A DNA stretch of 64,000 nucleotides from Alnus glutinosa (lineage: Eukaryota > Streptophyta > Magnoliopsida > Fagales > Betulaceae): NCBI RefSeq assembly GCF_958979055.1, contig NC_084886.1:12944654-13008653 (forward strand). Reading direction: 5' to 3'. Shown here piece by piece: positions 38,620-51,298 of the stretch. The position numbers and the translations under genes were made by a program. A model generated the notes under the pieces. The model had not been told where the DNA came from and made no database searches. It was given only the letters and a program-made list of their open reading frames with translations. The stretch's first letter is position 1. Every line of letters begins with the position of its first letter.

Positions 38620-39290
38620 TGCTCCGTTTGTTTCGGCGTAAAATGATTTTTGAAAAATGATTTCGGCATTTTCTGGTGTTTGGTAGGGGTGAAAATAATA
38701 GTCAACCGGAAAATGATTTCTGTTTGACCAAAAATACTTTGTAAATTTCGGAAAATGATTAACGCATTTTAAAAGCGTAAATCATTTTTTGAAGATGCCA
38801 GATGCATTCGACCCTTTTTAAACGACACAATCGAACTTCACGTTAAAGCAGTCGACCATCACCGAAATCTGACAACCTTAGGTCAATGTTGATGGAATCT
38901 GGTCGGCCCAGATTCTGGCGACCAATTGATCGTATTCTGGCCACCTGGCTGGAATCTGGCCAACCCAGATTCTGATGAGACTGTCCAGACTCCGGATTTC
39001 GGCCTTTATCTTGAATTCTGGCAATAGTAGCCAGAATCTGGTAAAAGTGACCGGAATCCTGTCGGTCAGTGACAGAATCTCGTCTCCAGTGATTTTTATA
39101 TTATTTTACATTAATATTTATATGTTTTGAATAAAAATTTATTTTTATAGGTTAATATGATTGAATAAAAATATAAAAAAATATTTGTAATTTTTCGTAT
39201 ATGCCAAACACCAAAAAATGCTTTTGGCGAAAAATATTTTTCAAAAAAAAAACTTCCCTGAAACTATTTTACGTTGAAACAAACAGAACA
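38620..39290. mobile_element. TIR element (MITE), 671 bp, copy A
   Basis: The left terminus is TGCTCCGTTTGTTTCGGCGT and continues AAAATGATTT. The right terminus, read inverted, is TGTTCTGTTTGTTTCAACGT then AAAATAGTTT, a terminal inverted repeat of about 30 bp. It is flanked by the 3-bp direct repeat TTA (38617-38619 and 39291-39293). The interior around 38880-39090 is a run of degenerate GAATCTGGCC-like words. There is no coding capacity. A three-base TTA duplication fits the PIF/Harbinger type. Confidence 0.75.
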
Positions 39291-39839
39291 TTAATTTTAT
39301 TTTCGTGAAGCGTGAAACGGATTGCAATGGAACATCAACTGCTTAGAACAGGTGCACCATTTTGGGATTCACACATTTTACACTACCTCTGGCAATTAGG
39401 TAGCTAAAAAATAATGAAAATCCAAGTGGTAGGAAAAGAGAAGTCTTTCCCTGTTAAAATAGTCAGGAAGGAGATTGGATTCTCATAGGTAAATGTAAAT
39501 TTTATCCTTTAATTAATTAAGATGCATATGGTTTTACCCAGGAAAAAATAAAAAATAAAAAATAAAAACATAAAACCCAGGACACGATGAAGCTGTGATT
39601 GCAACTCGTTGTTTCTTTTAATTTTTTGTTTGTTTGTTTGGGCGGAGAGAAAAACGAAATAGCATTTTACCGGACACCATTTTACCTCTCTTAAATACAT
39701 TAGTTGGGTTGAAATGGTGAGGATCCTTCTCCGACAATCTTGGGATGTGCCCAACACTGTTGTTTGGGCCAAGTTCATAACGAATGAAAAAAATAAGGGA
39801 AAATAAACCTTTTTATTTTTAATTTTTTATTTCGCATAA

Positions 39840-40110
39840 ACAATGTAGTGTCCGATTAGGTTTTTAGTTTCGATTTTAAAATGTACGATTTGAAAAAGTG
39901 ATTTTTAAAAATGTATTTGTATTTTTGGCAAAATTGCAGTTTGACATTTAAAATCGCAAGTTTTGTGTTTTCAAAAAAATACCTCATTGTCTGTGATTTG
40001 AAAAAGCAGTTTTATGCATTATCAAATCACAATTTTTTTAAAATGATTTATTTTTTAAGATTTAATTTAAAATCACTTTTTTTTTTTTATCTACAAAATT
40101 GTAATCCAAA
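39840..40110. repeat. AT-rich MITE-like repeat
   Basis: It begins GTGTCCGATTAGGTTTTTAG, contains many AAATCGCA / GATTTGAAAA words and ends TTGTAATCCAAATGCACCCG. It matches the style of the 9130-9445 block. Short open frames inside are a result of AT composition. The left and right ends are inferred from where the word pattern stops. Confidence 0.4.
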
Positions 40111-41230
40111 TGCACCCGAAGCATTCCAATGGGCCTTTCAAACAACCACTCCTAAATCTAATCTACAAAACTATCTTTCTCAAAAAAAAAAATCTACAAA
40201 ACTATCTTTCATGGTTATTTGTAGGTTGTCCCTACCCGTGGCCGACTTAGCCAGTTGGCATGCACAAGTGGCTACACGTGGCTATTTTCCAGTTGTCCAT
40301 TTGGGAATGGGACCTGAGAAAGAAAGAGTGATGAGATCACTGTGTCATTTGTCACGTTCAAATAATTGCTGAGAACAAAATGAATGCAAGAAGCTGATCA
40401 GCTTTATGCCTTTGGTTTTTTTGTCCTAACTGGCCTAGGGTTCTTGTAAGGTAAGACCCAGAAACCTCTTTTGCATTTCAGAGGTTTTATGTAATATTGG
40501 GTGTGTCACATTGTTTGCCCTTCTGTTATTACTGCTAGTTGGTGAAAAGTTGTTTTTCGTGTGAAAGTTTGAACCTTTCTTGATCTCCACTCTGTTTGTT
40601 GTAGTTTTTGTACTGGATTTGTTCTGCATAGTGCAAAAGCAAATGCCTTTGATCACTTTTCTCTCTGTTTTTACTTCACACACATGTTACTTTGTTAGGG
40701 ATTTGTGCATTTTCTTTTTAATATTTCTTTACACTGTATATGAAGCATATGGGGGACCGGGTGTTGGGAGGTCCCACTTGAATGAGGTGAGTCATGCTGT
40801 GAACACTAACAGAATGTTTAAGCTTTCTAAAAGACATTAGTATATTTGCTTTTAATTTTTTATGAGTTGGGTTGAATTTAATGATAACTATTTTTTTTAT
40901 TTTAATGATGTTTTAACAAAACCTGCTTTCATTGTGTTATTACTAGGTGATCTGGTTTTTAAAGTTTACAAGTCTTTGGACTTTCTGTGGAATCGCGTTA
41001 TATTGTTTTTTAACATAGCATTTGAATTGAGTTCATGTTCTTTCCTTGACATTGTAAATGATTCATGTTTGATGTGTCTCTTTGGGATTTTAACATTCTT
41101 GGGACATGCGGTTTAGAGGCATTTGCTTACGCTCTCATTATGTGGTTGATACGTGGGTTTTCATGTTATGTATATCTTCGTTGGTGATTTCTGTTTTTCA
41201 TTTGTTGTGAGTGAAGGGGTGAAGTTAGTA

Positions 41231-44200
41231 ATGCGGCCGAAAAAAAAGGTAGCTGCTGCCTGCAAGGCAATGAAGTGTGTTGGCATCCCTGAAGATGAAG
41301 TAAAGCCAGCGCTGAATCAACTTCTAGAATTGTATAATAAGAAGTGGACCCTTATTGAAGAAGATGACTATAAAGTTCTGCTTGATGTTCTATTGGAGAA
41401 GAAGCATGAGGAAGACAAGGTGCACCTTATTGGTTTATATTAAATCTTCTCAATTTGTAGTGTTTGACTGATTAGTTTAGTTTAGTTTTTTTTTTTTTAA
41501 ATAATTTTTTTTATAAGTAATAAACTTGTCTTATTAAAAGCGTAAGGCGCCCTAAATACACCGAAAATATACAAGAGAAAGCACCTAACTAGAGAGCGAA
41601 AAACGAACAAGAAAATCGCTAAAACTAAGCGGCAAAGGGGACACAAAGGCCACCGACCAAAGAAACAAAGTATGAAGAAAAGAATCTAAAATATCCTTTG
41701 CACATCCTTTTGTATGGGATAATTGTTGTGTGTACCCTAAGCCTCTTTCCTATTTTGTGTGCTTATTGATGCCTATTGAGCAGATGGTGGAATTTAAGAA
41801 GAAAGAAGAACACTCGAACCTGAAAGCAAAGGTGCATTTTTTGCCTTGGCATGCATATTTGTTCTTTACACCAGCATATGTTTATATCAAAATATATTTG
41901 TCGCAAGTTTCATGTTAACTTAGTGATCTTGTCAACTATTCAGAAGAAAAGATCTATGTGAACTATATATATAATTGCCATTTCACCATTCCATGGACAT
42001 ATTTTTCAATGTGTTAGTACTGATTCATATCTCTTCATAACTTATTTGCTTATTGATACATTCACCAGGGCGTAAACTCTAAGCAGGGAGAAGCTGAGCT
42101 GCATGATGAACCTGAAGTTGTTGAACTTCCAAAAAAGAGATTGCGCTCAAGACACCAGAAAGAACACACTTCTGCTCGTGTAGCTAACTCCAGATCACAG
42201 CCGAAGAAAGCATGGGTAAGAAGGGCAATGCATGATGAAACCAAATCATCTTCAGACTCTCAAACTTGTTCAGAGCCTGAAGAATCGGAACCTCTAGTGA
42301 AGAGATTACGCCCAAGACACCAGGAAGGACTGGCTCTGGTCCCCGTGGACATTTCTTCTGTGGATATCTCCAATTCACTGATGGTGACTACTCCATCTAT
42401 AGAGGCTTATCTGGATAAAACTGAACTTTCTTCAAACTCTCAAATTTGTTCAGTGCCTGAAGACTCGGAACCTCTAATGAACTGGTTGTGCAGAAGAAGG
42501 AAACAACAGAAATGTCCTGAAGATGAGCAGTCTCAAACTTGTGACGAAGTAGAAATAGTTGAGTCAACTCAACTAAATGTTGGTAATGAGCAAAGCAACA
42601 TAAATCCTGTTTCACCGCTGAGACGCCTGAGAAAGAGATGCCCGGAACCTTATTCACCTAGAACAAGTCCAATAATGGAAGAAAAAGAGTCATCTCGACC
42701 ATATCATTGCCACAAAAGGGCTAAGTCCAGTTCTTTATCATTTCAAGAGAAAGAAAAGACATCAGTAACTCCTCAAGTTGCTTTAATTTCTGAGAGAGGA
42801 ACTGGTATTGAGCCCTATATGGACCATACTCCAGTAGAAAATGTGCTTGAAATGTATCATAACAACTCTTTGGATCTGCCTAGAGATGAGCCATTCACTG
42901 ATGACCAGCTACACAATGAGGTTCCTCTTGCTGTGATCCTTCCAGGTACACCAGTCTCTAGTTAGTTCAATAACAATTTCAAAAATAAATTTCAGGCTTG
43001 TTAAAAGATATCAATAGAATATCCAAGCTTTGTTGCTAATTTTTTAGACTCTGTAGACAGCTGCCTAGCTCAAGATTGACTCTATCTCTCTGTTTCTCAC
43101 CACTCACCACCATCTCCGTGATTGTTTTTTGTTTAAGAACCAGGGGCAAATTTAACGACCAGCATGCTGATACCATTTCGTTTGAAACCCTATACTAAGT
43201 AACAGCTGACTGCTGAAAATTTGCCTGATAAAGTTCAGTTTGAGTGTTCTTGGCCAAGTTGCACCTTTTGATGGAAATGATAATTAGGTCAAAAACAGAC
43301 CTTGGCACTAAAGGCAAAAGGATTTTATTTATTTTTCTTTAGTGTCTCATAAGGCCAAATTATGTCTATTGCTTCTAAAGGAAATCTCACTTAAGGCAAG
43401 AGGATTTTATTTGTTTTTCTTCAGTGTATCGTGAGGCCCAATTATGTCTATCACTTCTAGTGGAAATCAGGAAGTCTGGAAGAACTTGAAAACTAGATTG
43501 ACTTTAATGTGCTCTTTGTTTGATGGCAATTGCAATTCTGTATTTAGAAGACGTGGTAACTGATCTTCATTTGTGTTCCAATTCTTTTCCATGGGGCCAA
43601 TATATGTGTGTGTTTTCATATATGGATATAGATATAGGTTCTTGTTTGATATTGTGAGGCTCAAAATTAACATTAAGCTCCTACTAAGTGGGGCTGTCTT
43701 CCAGTTTAATTTGTATTAGCTGTGATGAATGTTAAACTCCTCATTGATGCATTTCTGACTACCTATATTTGTATTTTTTAGCTCATCTCAGCTTTTTTGG
43801 TGTAGATGATGCTTCAAATGGAAATGGTTCAAATGCCAAAGCAGATGGCTTGAGTTCCTGGAGTATGAATCTTTAGACACGGTGGATAAATGTTAATGAT
43901 TCTAATTATCACAGTGTGATATTGTTTTGTATTTATCTAGGTGATTGTTAATTGAAGGATAGTTTAATAAACGACATGATCCTACGAAATAGGTCTAATG
44001 TCCTTCCATTTGCAGTAAGTTTTATTGAATATTAAATTGCTTGTAATGCATTTCTGATTGCATGTCTTGTTTTCTTGTAGCTCTTCCATGTGTAAGTGGT
44101 TCTTCAAATGAAAAAAGTACTGACGTTGAAGAAGATGGCTTGAAGTTCCTGGAACCTGAATCTATGAATGAGGAGGACAAAGGTGACTATGTTTCAGAAG

Positions 44201-47200
44201 TATCACAGTTTGATATTGCTTCATCTCCCGAGGGAGGGGTGAAAATTTCCCTGATATGTAACTCTTCTGGGCAGTCTGATTTTCATTTTCCAAGTTCGGA
44301 TGCATTTCTAAAAACAGTTGAAGAAAAAATTCGTAAATTATATAGAATTACGGAATCCAACTTCTCTTTGTCGAAGCTGATGACAGAATTTTGTGAATGC
44401 TTCTGGGCGTTGGGCACTGACTCTACTGTCGATGAACATCTAAGGTCCACCAATTTACTAGCACGAAAGATATCTGATGCACAAGAGATTCATGATGATA
44501 AAGATTGTTATGGAGGCAATTATTGCATTCCTTCAAGCCTGTCAAGTGGATTAGTCAGATTTCAGAATCTTATTGAGTTAATACCTCGAATTCCCAAACC
44601 TATAGCTCTTAGTGGTTTGGTTGGTCTTCATTGCATTACCGGTTTTAATATTCAGTTTATTGAGAACATTTGTGGTGAAAGTGGACGGAGGTTAAAGGTA
44701 CTTAAAGATCCACACTCTTCTAACTCATGCAATGTGGAGGCTGTTCGCAAATGCCATTGCCCATTCCCCATTGTGTCAAGTGTATTAGTAAAGATATCTG
44801 ATGCACAAGAGATTCATGATGACAAAGATTGTTATGGAGGAAATTATTGCATTCCTTCAAGCCTTTCAAGTGGATTAGTCAGATTTCAGAATTTTTTTGA
44901 GGTAATACCTCAAATTCCTAAACCTATAGCTCTTAGTGATTTGGATGGTGTTAATTGCATTGCTGGTTTTAATACCAAGTATATTGAGAACATTTGTGGT
45001 GAAAGTAAACGGAGGTTAAAGGCACATAAAGATCCACACTCTTCTAACACATGCAATGTGGAGGCTGTTTGGAAATGCCATTGCCCATTCCCCATTGTGA
45101 AGTACAGTGACTATATTGATGACATAACTGGAGGAGAAGAGAAGGTAAAGATTTCGCTGTTAAATGGCAGGAGTGCTGAAGACCTGCCAACCTTCAAATA
45201 TATTTCACATAATTTAGTTCATGATAAAGCTTATGTGAATTTTTCACTTTCTCATATATCGGATGAAGATTGTTGTTCAAATTGTTTTGGGGATTGTCTA
45301 TCATCACCTATACCTTGTGCATGTGCTCATGAAACCGGGGGTGAATTTGCTTACATGCCCGGGGGACTGGTGAAGGAGAAGTTTCTGGAAGAGTGTATCT
45401 CTATGAATTGGGACACATATTTTTATTGTCAGAAATGTCCGCTAGAAAGGTCTAAGAACAAGAAATCTGACAAATGCAAGGGCCATTTACAGAGAAGATT
45501 TATAAAGGAGTGCTGGTCTAAATGCAGATGCAGTAAGAAGTGTGGAAACCGGGTTGTTCAGCATGGCATTTCAGCAAATGTGCAGGTATGCCTCATACGA
45601 AGTTTAGAAATTAAATAAATTTGAGGAGTAATCACAAGGAGATTATTTAATTGTTAGAGGCTACTCATTAGTGACTTATGTTTCAGGTGTTTTTTACGCC
45701 TGAAGGGAAAGGGTGGGGTCTTCGAGCACTTGAGGAATTGCCTAGAGGTGCTTTTGTTTGTGAATATGTTGGAGAAATACTTACCAGTTCGGAATTGCAT
45801 GAGCGAAACCTGCAGAGCTCTGGTAATGAGAACCATACCTACTCAGTGCTACTGGATGCAGATTGGGGTTCAGAGCATGACTTAGAGGATGAAGAAGCCC
45901 TTTGTTTGGATGCAACAGTATATGGAAATGTTGCAAGATTTATCAATCACAGGTACGCATGTAATTTGTGTTGCGCATGTCATTTGTGTGCATTTAAGCC
46001 CATTTGCTATTGTTATTATAGTTTTAGTCAATGCTTTCTCGTTACCATTTTTGTTAGCAAGGTCATACCTTTGTTATGACAAGTTCTTGCATTTAGGTGT
46101 TTGTTTCTTCGATGAGTTTCCTTTATCTAATCCAGATCCGGCTTAAAGGTTAAAGATAACTTTGCTTTCTATTTGGTTGTTTTAAACACATTTTATTTAA
46201 ATAACACATTTAGGTAAATTTTATCATTTGTTCCAGGAGCTTATAGAGCTGTGAAGTTTCTTGAAGTTGTTATTAGAAGGGTATACATGAAAATGGCAGA
46301 TTTCTTTGGCAAATTGATACAAACTTTGGGTAGAACTATCATTGAAAACTGTCTTGTAAGGGCAGGGTGCCCAAGAGTTTATATACACATGGTTGACATT
46401 ATACTTAAGCCACGTGGGACACTTAGGATCGTAACATACCACCACGCTCTGCAGCCGACGTCCACGGTGGCTCACTCTATCTTATAGGTCGCCCCCTCTA
46501 TGATTCGAACCTATGACGTGGTGCTTAGCTTTGATACTAAATAATATAAACATTTGGTAAAACTCACCCTTAAATACCGGCTTACAAGGTTGGGGTGCAC
46601 AATAGCTTATGTGGTTAAGATTATACTTAAACCATGTGGGACACTTGTGATTGTAACACAAATTATGCATATTAGATACTCCTCTTGCTCTCTCTACCTT
46701 ACTTTGACTCTCACTCACCCACACGCGCTCTTGGGGTCTTGACTTTCTGTTACATTATAAAATTGATTTGTATTTTCCACTGAAATAGTTAGAAATTTAG
46801 CACACTGATAAACACTTGGCCTATTTTTTTTTTTTTTATGTTTTATCTTCATTCTTAGGAGTTTATTCTTTCCCCTTTATTGATAAAATGGATTATTTCT
46901 ATTAGTAAATGAAACTGGAGTATATTATTAACCAAGTCTTCTTGTCTATGTCTAGTTTAGCAACGTTATTCCCAAATTAATAGAATGTTCTAAAATTCCC
47001 AGCTAAGATTAATCAATTTACATGATCAGCTTTTTACTTCTAGAGAGATGAAAGATAAGCTTTTGCAAATTTCAGATGATTGCCAAAACTTGGCCTTATC
47101 TTACGTTAAGTAGCAAGTGGGTTATTAAGTTCAGGATCTTGATTATGCTTATTCTAAATGTTGTATCTTTGCAAGTAAAATGATACAGAATTTGTTGAGT

Positions 47201-48836
47201 AAGAGTCCTACAACTAGATATCTCATACTCTTGTAATTTTCATTTATTTCTGGAATCTTCCTGTTGATACTTTGTAGAATCTAATAACACTTTTAAGGAT
47301 GAAAACAATCTGCTTTCTGGTAACAGTAATCTCTAAAATGATGCTACAGGCTAGGACTGGAAATTAGCAAAGAGTTATGACATTCTAATCTGTATATGCA
47401 TATCGAGATAAATAATCTGTTTGGCATTTTTCTGTAGTTGCTTTTGTATCTTCTACTTTTTCTCACAATATGCACTCTACCATTAGAGAAAAAAGACTAT
47501 ATATATATATATTTGTACTTTAAAAATATTTTTCTAGCAATCGTAGGAAGAAAAATGAGTTGCCCTTTCTTGCTAGACAAAAGATAAGACAATGTTATGT
47601 TGTATGGGGTACATATATACAAAATCTAGTAATCTTGAAGTTTTCTTTCTTTGATTTAGGATTTGAGTGTTAGTTCTTCTTTTCAAATCCCTATTTATTC
47701 TCCCTTTTGATCGTATCCAGCTCATCTAGCAGTGTTACTGAAACAAATTAAAGGGAAAATATAACCTACTTTCGAGAATATAATGTTCATTACTCAGTAC
47801 TGTCTGATAGCTGGTGATCCAGTTTGTTTGTCTTTCGATGATGAAGCTTATCCCCCCATCGTCTCACTAGTCGACTTTGATTCCTATTATTTTGAGGTCA
47901 TATCTACTAGTCAGAGTTTGCCTTGATTTGGCACTGCTCTCTGTGAGTCCTAGGAGGGGTGGCTTGGATATGGTTTGCCCTTCAACATTCATTGAATGAA
48001 GTGGTCACTCTCAAGACTCAAAGCCACACATTTACACTTGGCAGCTTGATATTTGAACTTAACGTCATTCAAGAGTTTATTCACCTTAACTGGGGAAATA
48101 TAAAGAACAATTTTTTTTTTTGTTTGTCTGTTAATTTCGTTAGCATCTCCAGACTTCTCCTTTTCTCCATCAATGAGTAGTATTCCTGTATTCTGGGCAT
48201 GTGGCATGTGAAACGATTTTGCTTGATGACCGTTGATTAGTCTTTCACTCTAAACACTTTCAATTTTTCTGTTTGTTTCAAGCATCAAGCATCAAGATTC
48301 TAGCTTCCCTTAATGTACAGGATTGTATCATTAGATCATCAACATTGTTGAAGTCCCAAGCATTTTATGGTTCTTGATGTTCACGATATGCATTCAACAA
48401 CTGCTAATCAGGTGAATCTTTTTTTTAATTGGTTAGATGCCATGATGCTGCCTTAGTTGCGATCCCAGTTGAAGTGGAGACTCCAGATCGTCACTACTAT
48501 CATGTATGGTGCATGAGCATTTATTGATATCTTGATCTCTATACGCATATATAGATGAATGTGTGATATCACTTAATTGAGTTTTTGAAATCATGCAGCT
48601 CGCTTTTTTCACAAGAATGAAGGTAGAAGCCATGGAAGAACTGACCTGGGTAAGGAGGCTCAAGTTTTATAGGAGCATGTTTCATATTGGAATTGTTTGG
48701 CATTATGGTTTAACTTACCTAATGTGCATGCTATATTTCACAGGACTATGGCATTGACTTTGATGATCTTGATCGTCCTGTGAAGGCTTTCAAATGCCTA
48801 TGTGGAAGCCAATTCTGTCGAGGCCTAAATCATTGA
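41231..48836 (+). CDS. SUVR: Histone-lysine N-methyltransferase, SUVR1/2/4 type (WIYLD + SET), 1031 aa
   Basis: SUVR proteins are nuclear histone H3 methyltransferases or SET-domain cofactors in silencing. Eight coding exons are in phase: 41231-41419, 41784-41831, 42069-42945, 44081-45585, 45687-45952, 48437-48503, 48599-48649 and 48744-48836 (TGA). Residues 1-65 form the plant WIYLD domain (AMKCVGIPEDEVKPALNQLL, WTLIEEDDYKVLLDVLL). A long disordered linker carries repeated KRLRSRHQ / KRLRPRHQEG motifs. The pre-SET region, about residues 765-870, has the expected cysteines (DEDCCSNCFGDC, CQKCPLERSK, CWSKCRCSKKCGNRV). SET starts near 874 with GWGLRALEELPRG and CEYVGEILTSSE, and includes NVARFINHRC and ELTWDYGIDFDDL. 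The post-SET motif is CLCGSQFCRG. It is longer than Arabidopsis SUVR1/2 (about 740 aa), partly because residues about 501-608 are duplicated. Which SUVR paralogue it is cannot be settled by eye. Confidence 0.92.
41490..41700 (-). mobile_element. LINE 3' tail in SUVR intron 1
   Basis: Plus-strand text AAAAGCGTAAGGCGCCCTAA, ACACCGAAAATATACAAGAG and ACCTAACTAGAGAGCGAAAA closely matches 5130-5230 in PRP19. It is the 3' end of a LINE inserted on the minus strand, with its poly-A side (TTTTTTTTTAAATAATTTTT) at the left. Only about 200 bp remain. It lies between exons 1 and 2 of the SUVR gene. Confidence 0.7.
43782..43862 (+). other. Candidate 81-bp cassette exon or decayed exon copy in SUVR
   Basis: An acceptor-like TTTTTTAG ends at 43781 and a donor-like GTATGA starts at 43863. 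The 81 bp between them is open in the frame set by exon 3 (phase 1 in, phase 1 out) and would add 27 residues (AHLSFFGVDDASNGNGSNAK, then ADGLSSW). It resembles the start of the real exon at 44081 (GATGGCTTGA, TTCAAATG, ATGCATTTCTGA upstream). So it is either an optional exon or an old tandem copy. It was left out of the main model. Confidence 0.4.
44466..45097 (+). repeat. In-frame 324-bp tandem duplication inside SUVR exon 4
   Basis: Unit 1 (44466-44789) and unit 2 (from 44790) both read KISDAQEIHDDKDCYGGNYC, IPSSLSSGLVRFQN, then IPKPIALS, IENICGES, KDPHSSN, CNVEAV and KCHCPFPIV. The period is exactly 324 bp (108 codons), so the frame is kept. Divergence is modest (for example LIELIPRIP against FFEVIPQIP). 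The two copies lie between the linker and the pre-SET domain. Confidence 0.92.
46355..46670. repeat. Diverged direct repeats in SUVR intron 5
   Basis: Block 1 (about 46355-46440) and block 2 (about 46580-46665) share CTTRYAAGG, GGGTGC, CATGTGGTTA-like text and ATTATACTTAARCCAYGTGG then GACACTT. Between them is CGAACCTATGACGTGGTGCT and TTTGATACTAAATAATATAA. The text resembles plant LTR/TRIM-type repeats. It lies in the 2.5-kb intron 45953-48436 of the SUVR gene. Confidence 0.55.
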
Positions 48837-51290
48837 AAGAGGTGGTATGAGCTTGATGTCGTCATCGTGTTTATAAATCATTCTAATACTAAATACAAAC
48901 TTGTTTAATTGGATCACAGATGTTCCACATTTCTAATTCTAGTTCTAAGCAAAGGGGATCAGAAAGAAGCTACCTATTTTGTAAATATAAAATCAGTCTG
49001 ACTTTTAGTGCAGTTAAAGCAGAATATTTGACATCATTAAAATTACCCCTGGCTTTTCACTCTGATTGATTGGTCTTTGTGCTTGAGCTGCTACATGAGA
49101 GATGACCATAAAATTTTATTAAAGATGTGAGTTTCATTTAAGTGATGCATTACAATTTACAAATCATATTGAAGATGAGACCATAATTCCATGGTAATAG
49201 GGCATTTGCCAGTTTATCAGGCAGGCTATTGAGATGAATTTGCTTCACTTCTTTTCAACGTGAACCATGACAGTAACCTTCCTTTTAGGCAAATTTATCA
49301 TGAACTGCTAGCTTAATATGTATGTATGTTAGAATATATTGAGACCTAGTCTTGGGACTTTTCTGAAGTAATTTTTTAGTTTTTCTAGCTTTTTGCCTTC
49401 TTTAGGCTATATGCTTATGTTGGCTTCCCTTGTGTCTTTTAGGCTCCTTCTTGTTAGTTTCTTTTGCTTTTGTTAGTTTTTCAATAAATTTCTTACCTAT
49501 TCAAGAAATGAAAAAATATCGATTCCTTGCTCAATTTCTATTTTCCAGCTGTTGAAGTTGAATCCTTAGCTCTCTTCAAAAGAAAAAAAAAATGAAAAAA
49601 AAAAAAATATATGAAGAAGCGAGGAATCCTTGTATGCACTTTATTTTACTGCCTTTATTGGCGGTCTCCTTTTATTATGTTCGTGCCAAGAAGGGACGGA
49701 GCCAGAAATTATTTTGAACAGGGGCCAAGGCATTTTTGACAAAATAATAATAATAATAATAATTAAACAGAATAAATTATACTTTCAAGTCATCATTCAC
49801 GAATATCATGATATGACAAATTGACAATGATTTCACTTTCACACATTTTTAAAAAAAGTTAAAACTTTCTCAAATTTCAAATACCACTCTAAACATTATT
49901 ATTAACAACACAAATTACCATCCAATCACCAATTAGAACATCCAAGTCTTTGTAAGGTTGAGGGAAAGGTAGAGGAATAACAGGGCCATTGTTCACCCGA
50001 ATGGCACCATGTCCACCAGCAGTAGCCTTCTGAAAAAGAAGTGAAGGGAAATAGAAAAAAGCCTCAAATCTGATCCTTAACCTGAAAACTATACGTCCAC
50101 CTTTGCCCTGGCAATATCAGGCAGATCATCTCCTGCACTCCACCCTGCCATGAATTCCTCCTTAGTTGCACTCCATTCCTACGTCCCAAACGTAAACCTT
50201 CACCAAAATCAGAACAAAAGGATCAGAATCATTTCATAGACTAGGGTTTTGATTTCACTATATATATATATATAACAACAACCATGTCATAAGAAAATGG
50301 ATCCTTCAAGTTGTTATGAACGTTAATGTTCACAACATCATTGGTTGTCGTGTCCAAAACTGGCCCTGGGAATTGGTCGATCGTTGATCACAATCACCTA
50401 TAAAAAGTCATTCTACTGATCAATTTCGTAAAGAAGCTGCTAAGAGAGAAATGTACATATTTTTCGACCAAATGGAACCAACCTCATCTTTTTACAACTT
50501 AAGCTATATAACTAATCATAAATATTTGGGGAAAATGTAAAATTAGTCTCAATGGTTTACTCATTTGCAAATAGTTTTAAGGGGTTTAAGACGTAATTGA
50601 AAACTCTCTCTAGCAAGCAAAAAACACAAATAGGTCTTTGGGCTCAACTATCGTCCAACATTTCGATAGAAATCGTTAGGAAAAGTTACGTTAACACTAA
50701 TCATATTGTGACATGTGTCACTTACAATAAATTAACATATATATAAAAAAGGAGTGGGTCGGTGGGTGAGTCAACTTTATGGTCATTGTAAGCGGTGAAC
50801 CATCCTCATTTGACTAAATGGAGGTGACTAAAACCAATCTCGGGCATTTAGGGGTGGTTCGTGATTTGGAGGTGGTGGCCCACTAGCCGCCTCCATTTTT
50901 TTTGTCTTATATATATATATATACATACATACATATAAATTTTGTTTTAGTTTTTTAATTTTTTTTATTGTAGGTTATATGAGTTATAATATAATTGGTG
51001 CTAATATGACACCCCAACAATTAATCTCTTTTTAAATTTTGGAGGAAAGTTGAATCTGCGGACTTACTTTTTAAACCCCGATAAACTATTTGAAGCCGAC
51101 AATCACAAATTTGATATGTTTTCCAAATATTTTGATAGTTTTTTGTTTGTTTTTGTTTTTGGTTTTTTTTTTTTTTTTTTTGATAGTTTTTTTTTTGATA
51201 GTTTCTTTTGATAGTTACTCTGGGTGTAAATGACAAAATAAGGGCGTATTAAAATCCTCTTATTGGAATCCATGACAACCCAAGCCTACA
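48837..51290. other. Spacer between SUVR and RPL23
   Basis: The 3' untranslated region of SUVR probably occupies the first few hundred bases. No coding gene is supported. Repeats present are a GGGACGGAGCCAGAAATT fragment with an ATA microsatellite (49690-49770), a TA tract near 50255-50275, dispersed-repeat text with GGTGGTGGCCCACTAGCCGCC (50560-50900), and poly-T/TTTGATAG iterations near 51130-51215. Confidence 0.55.
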
Positions 51291-51298
51291 AAAATGAC

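Noticed and set aside
39911-40372. 153-codon open frame before the SUVR gene
   Set aside because: It is composed largely of an AT-rich MITE-like repeat, with Phe/Lys/Leu-rich low complexity.
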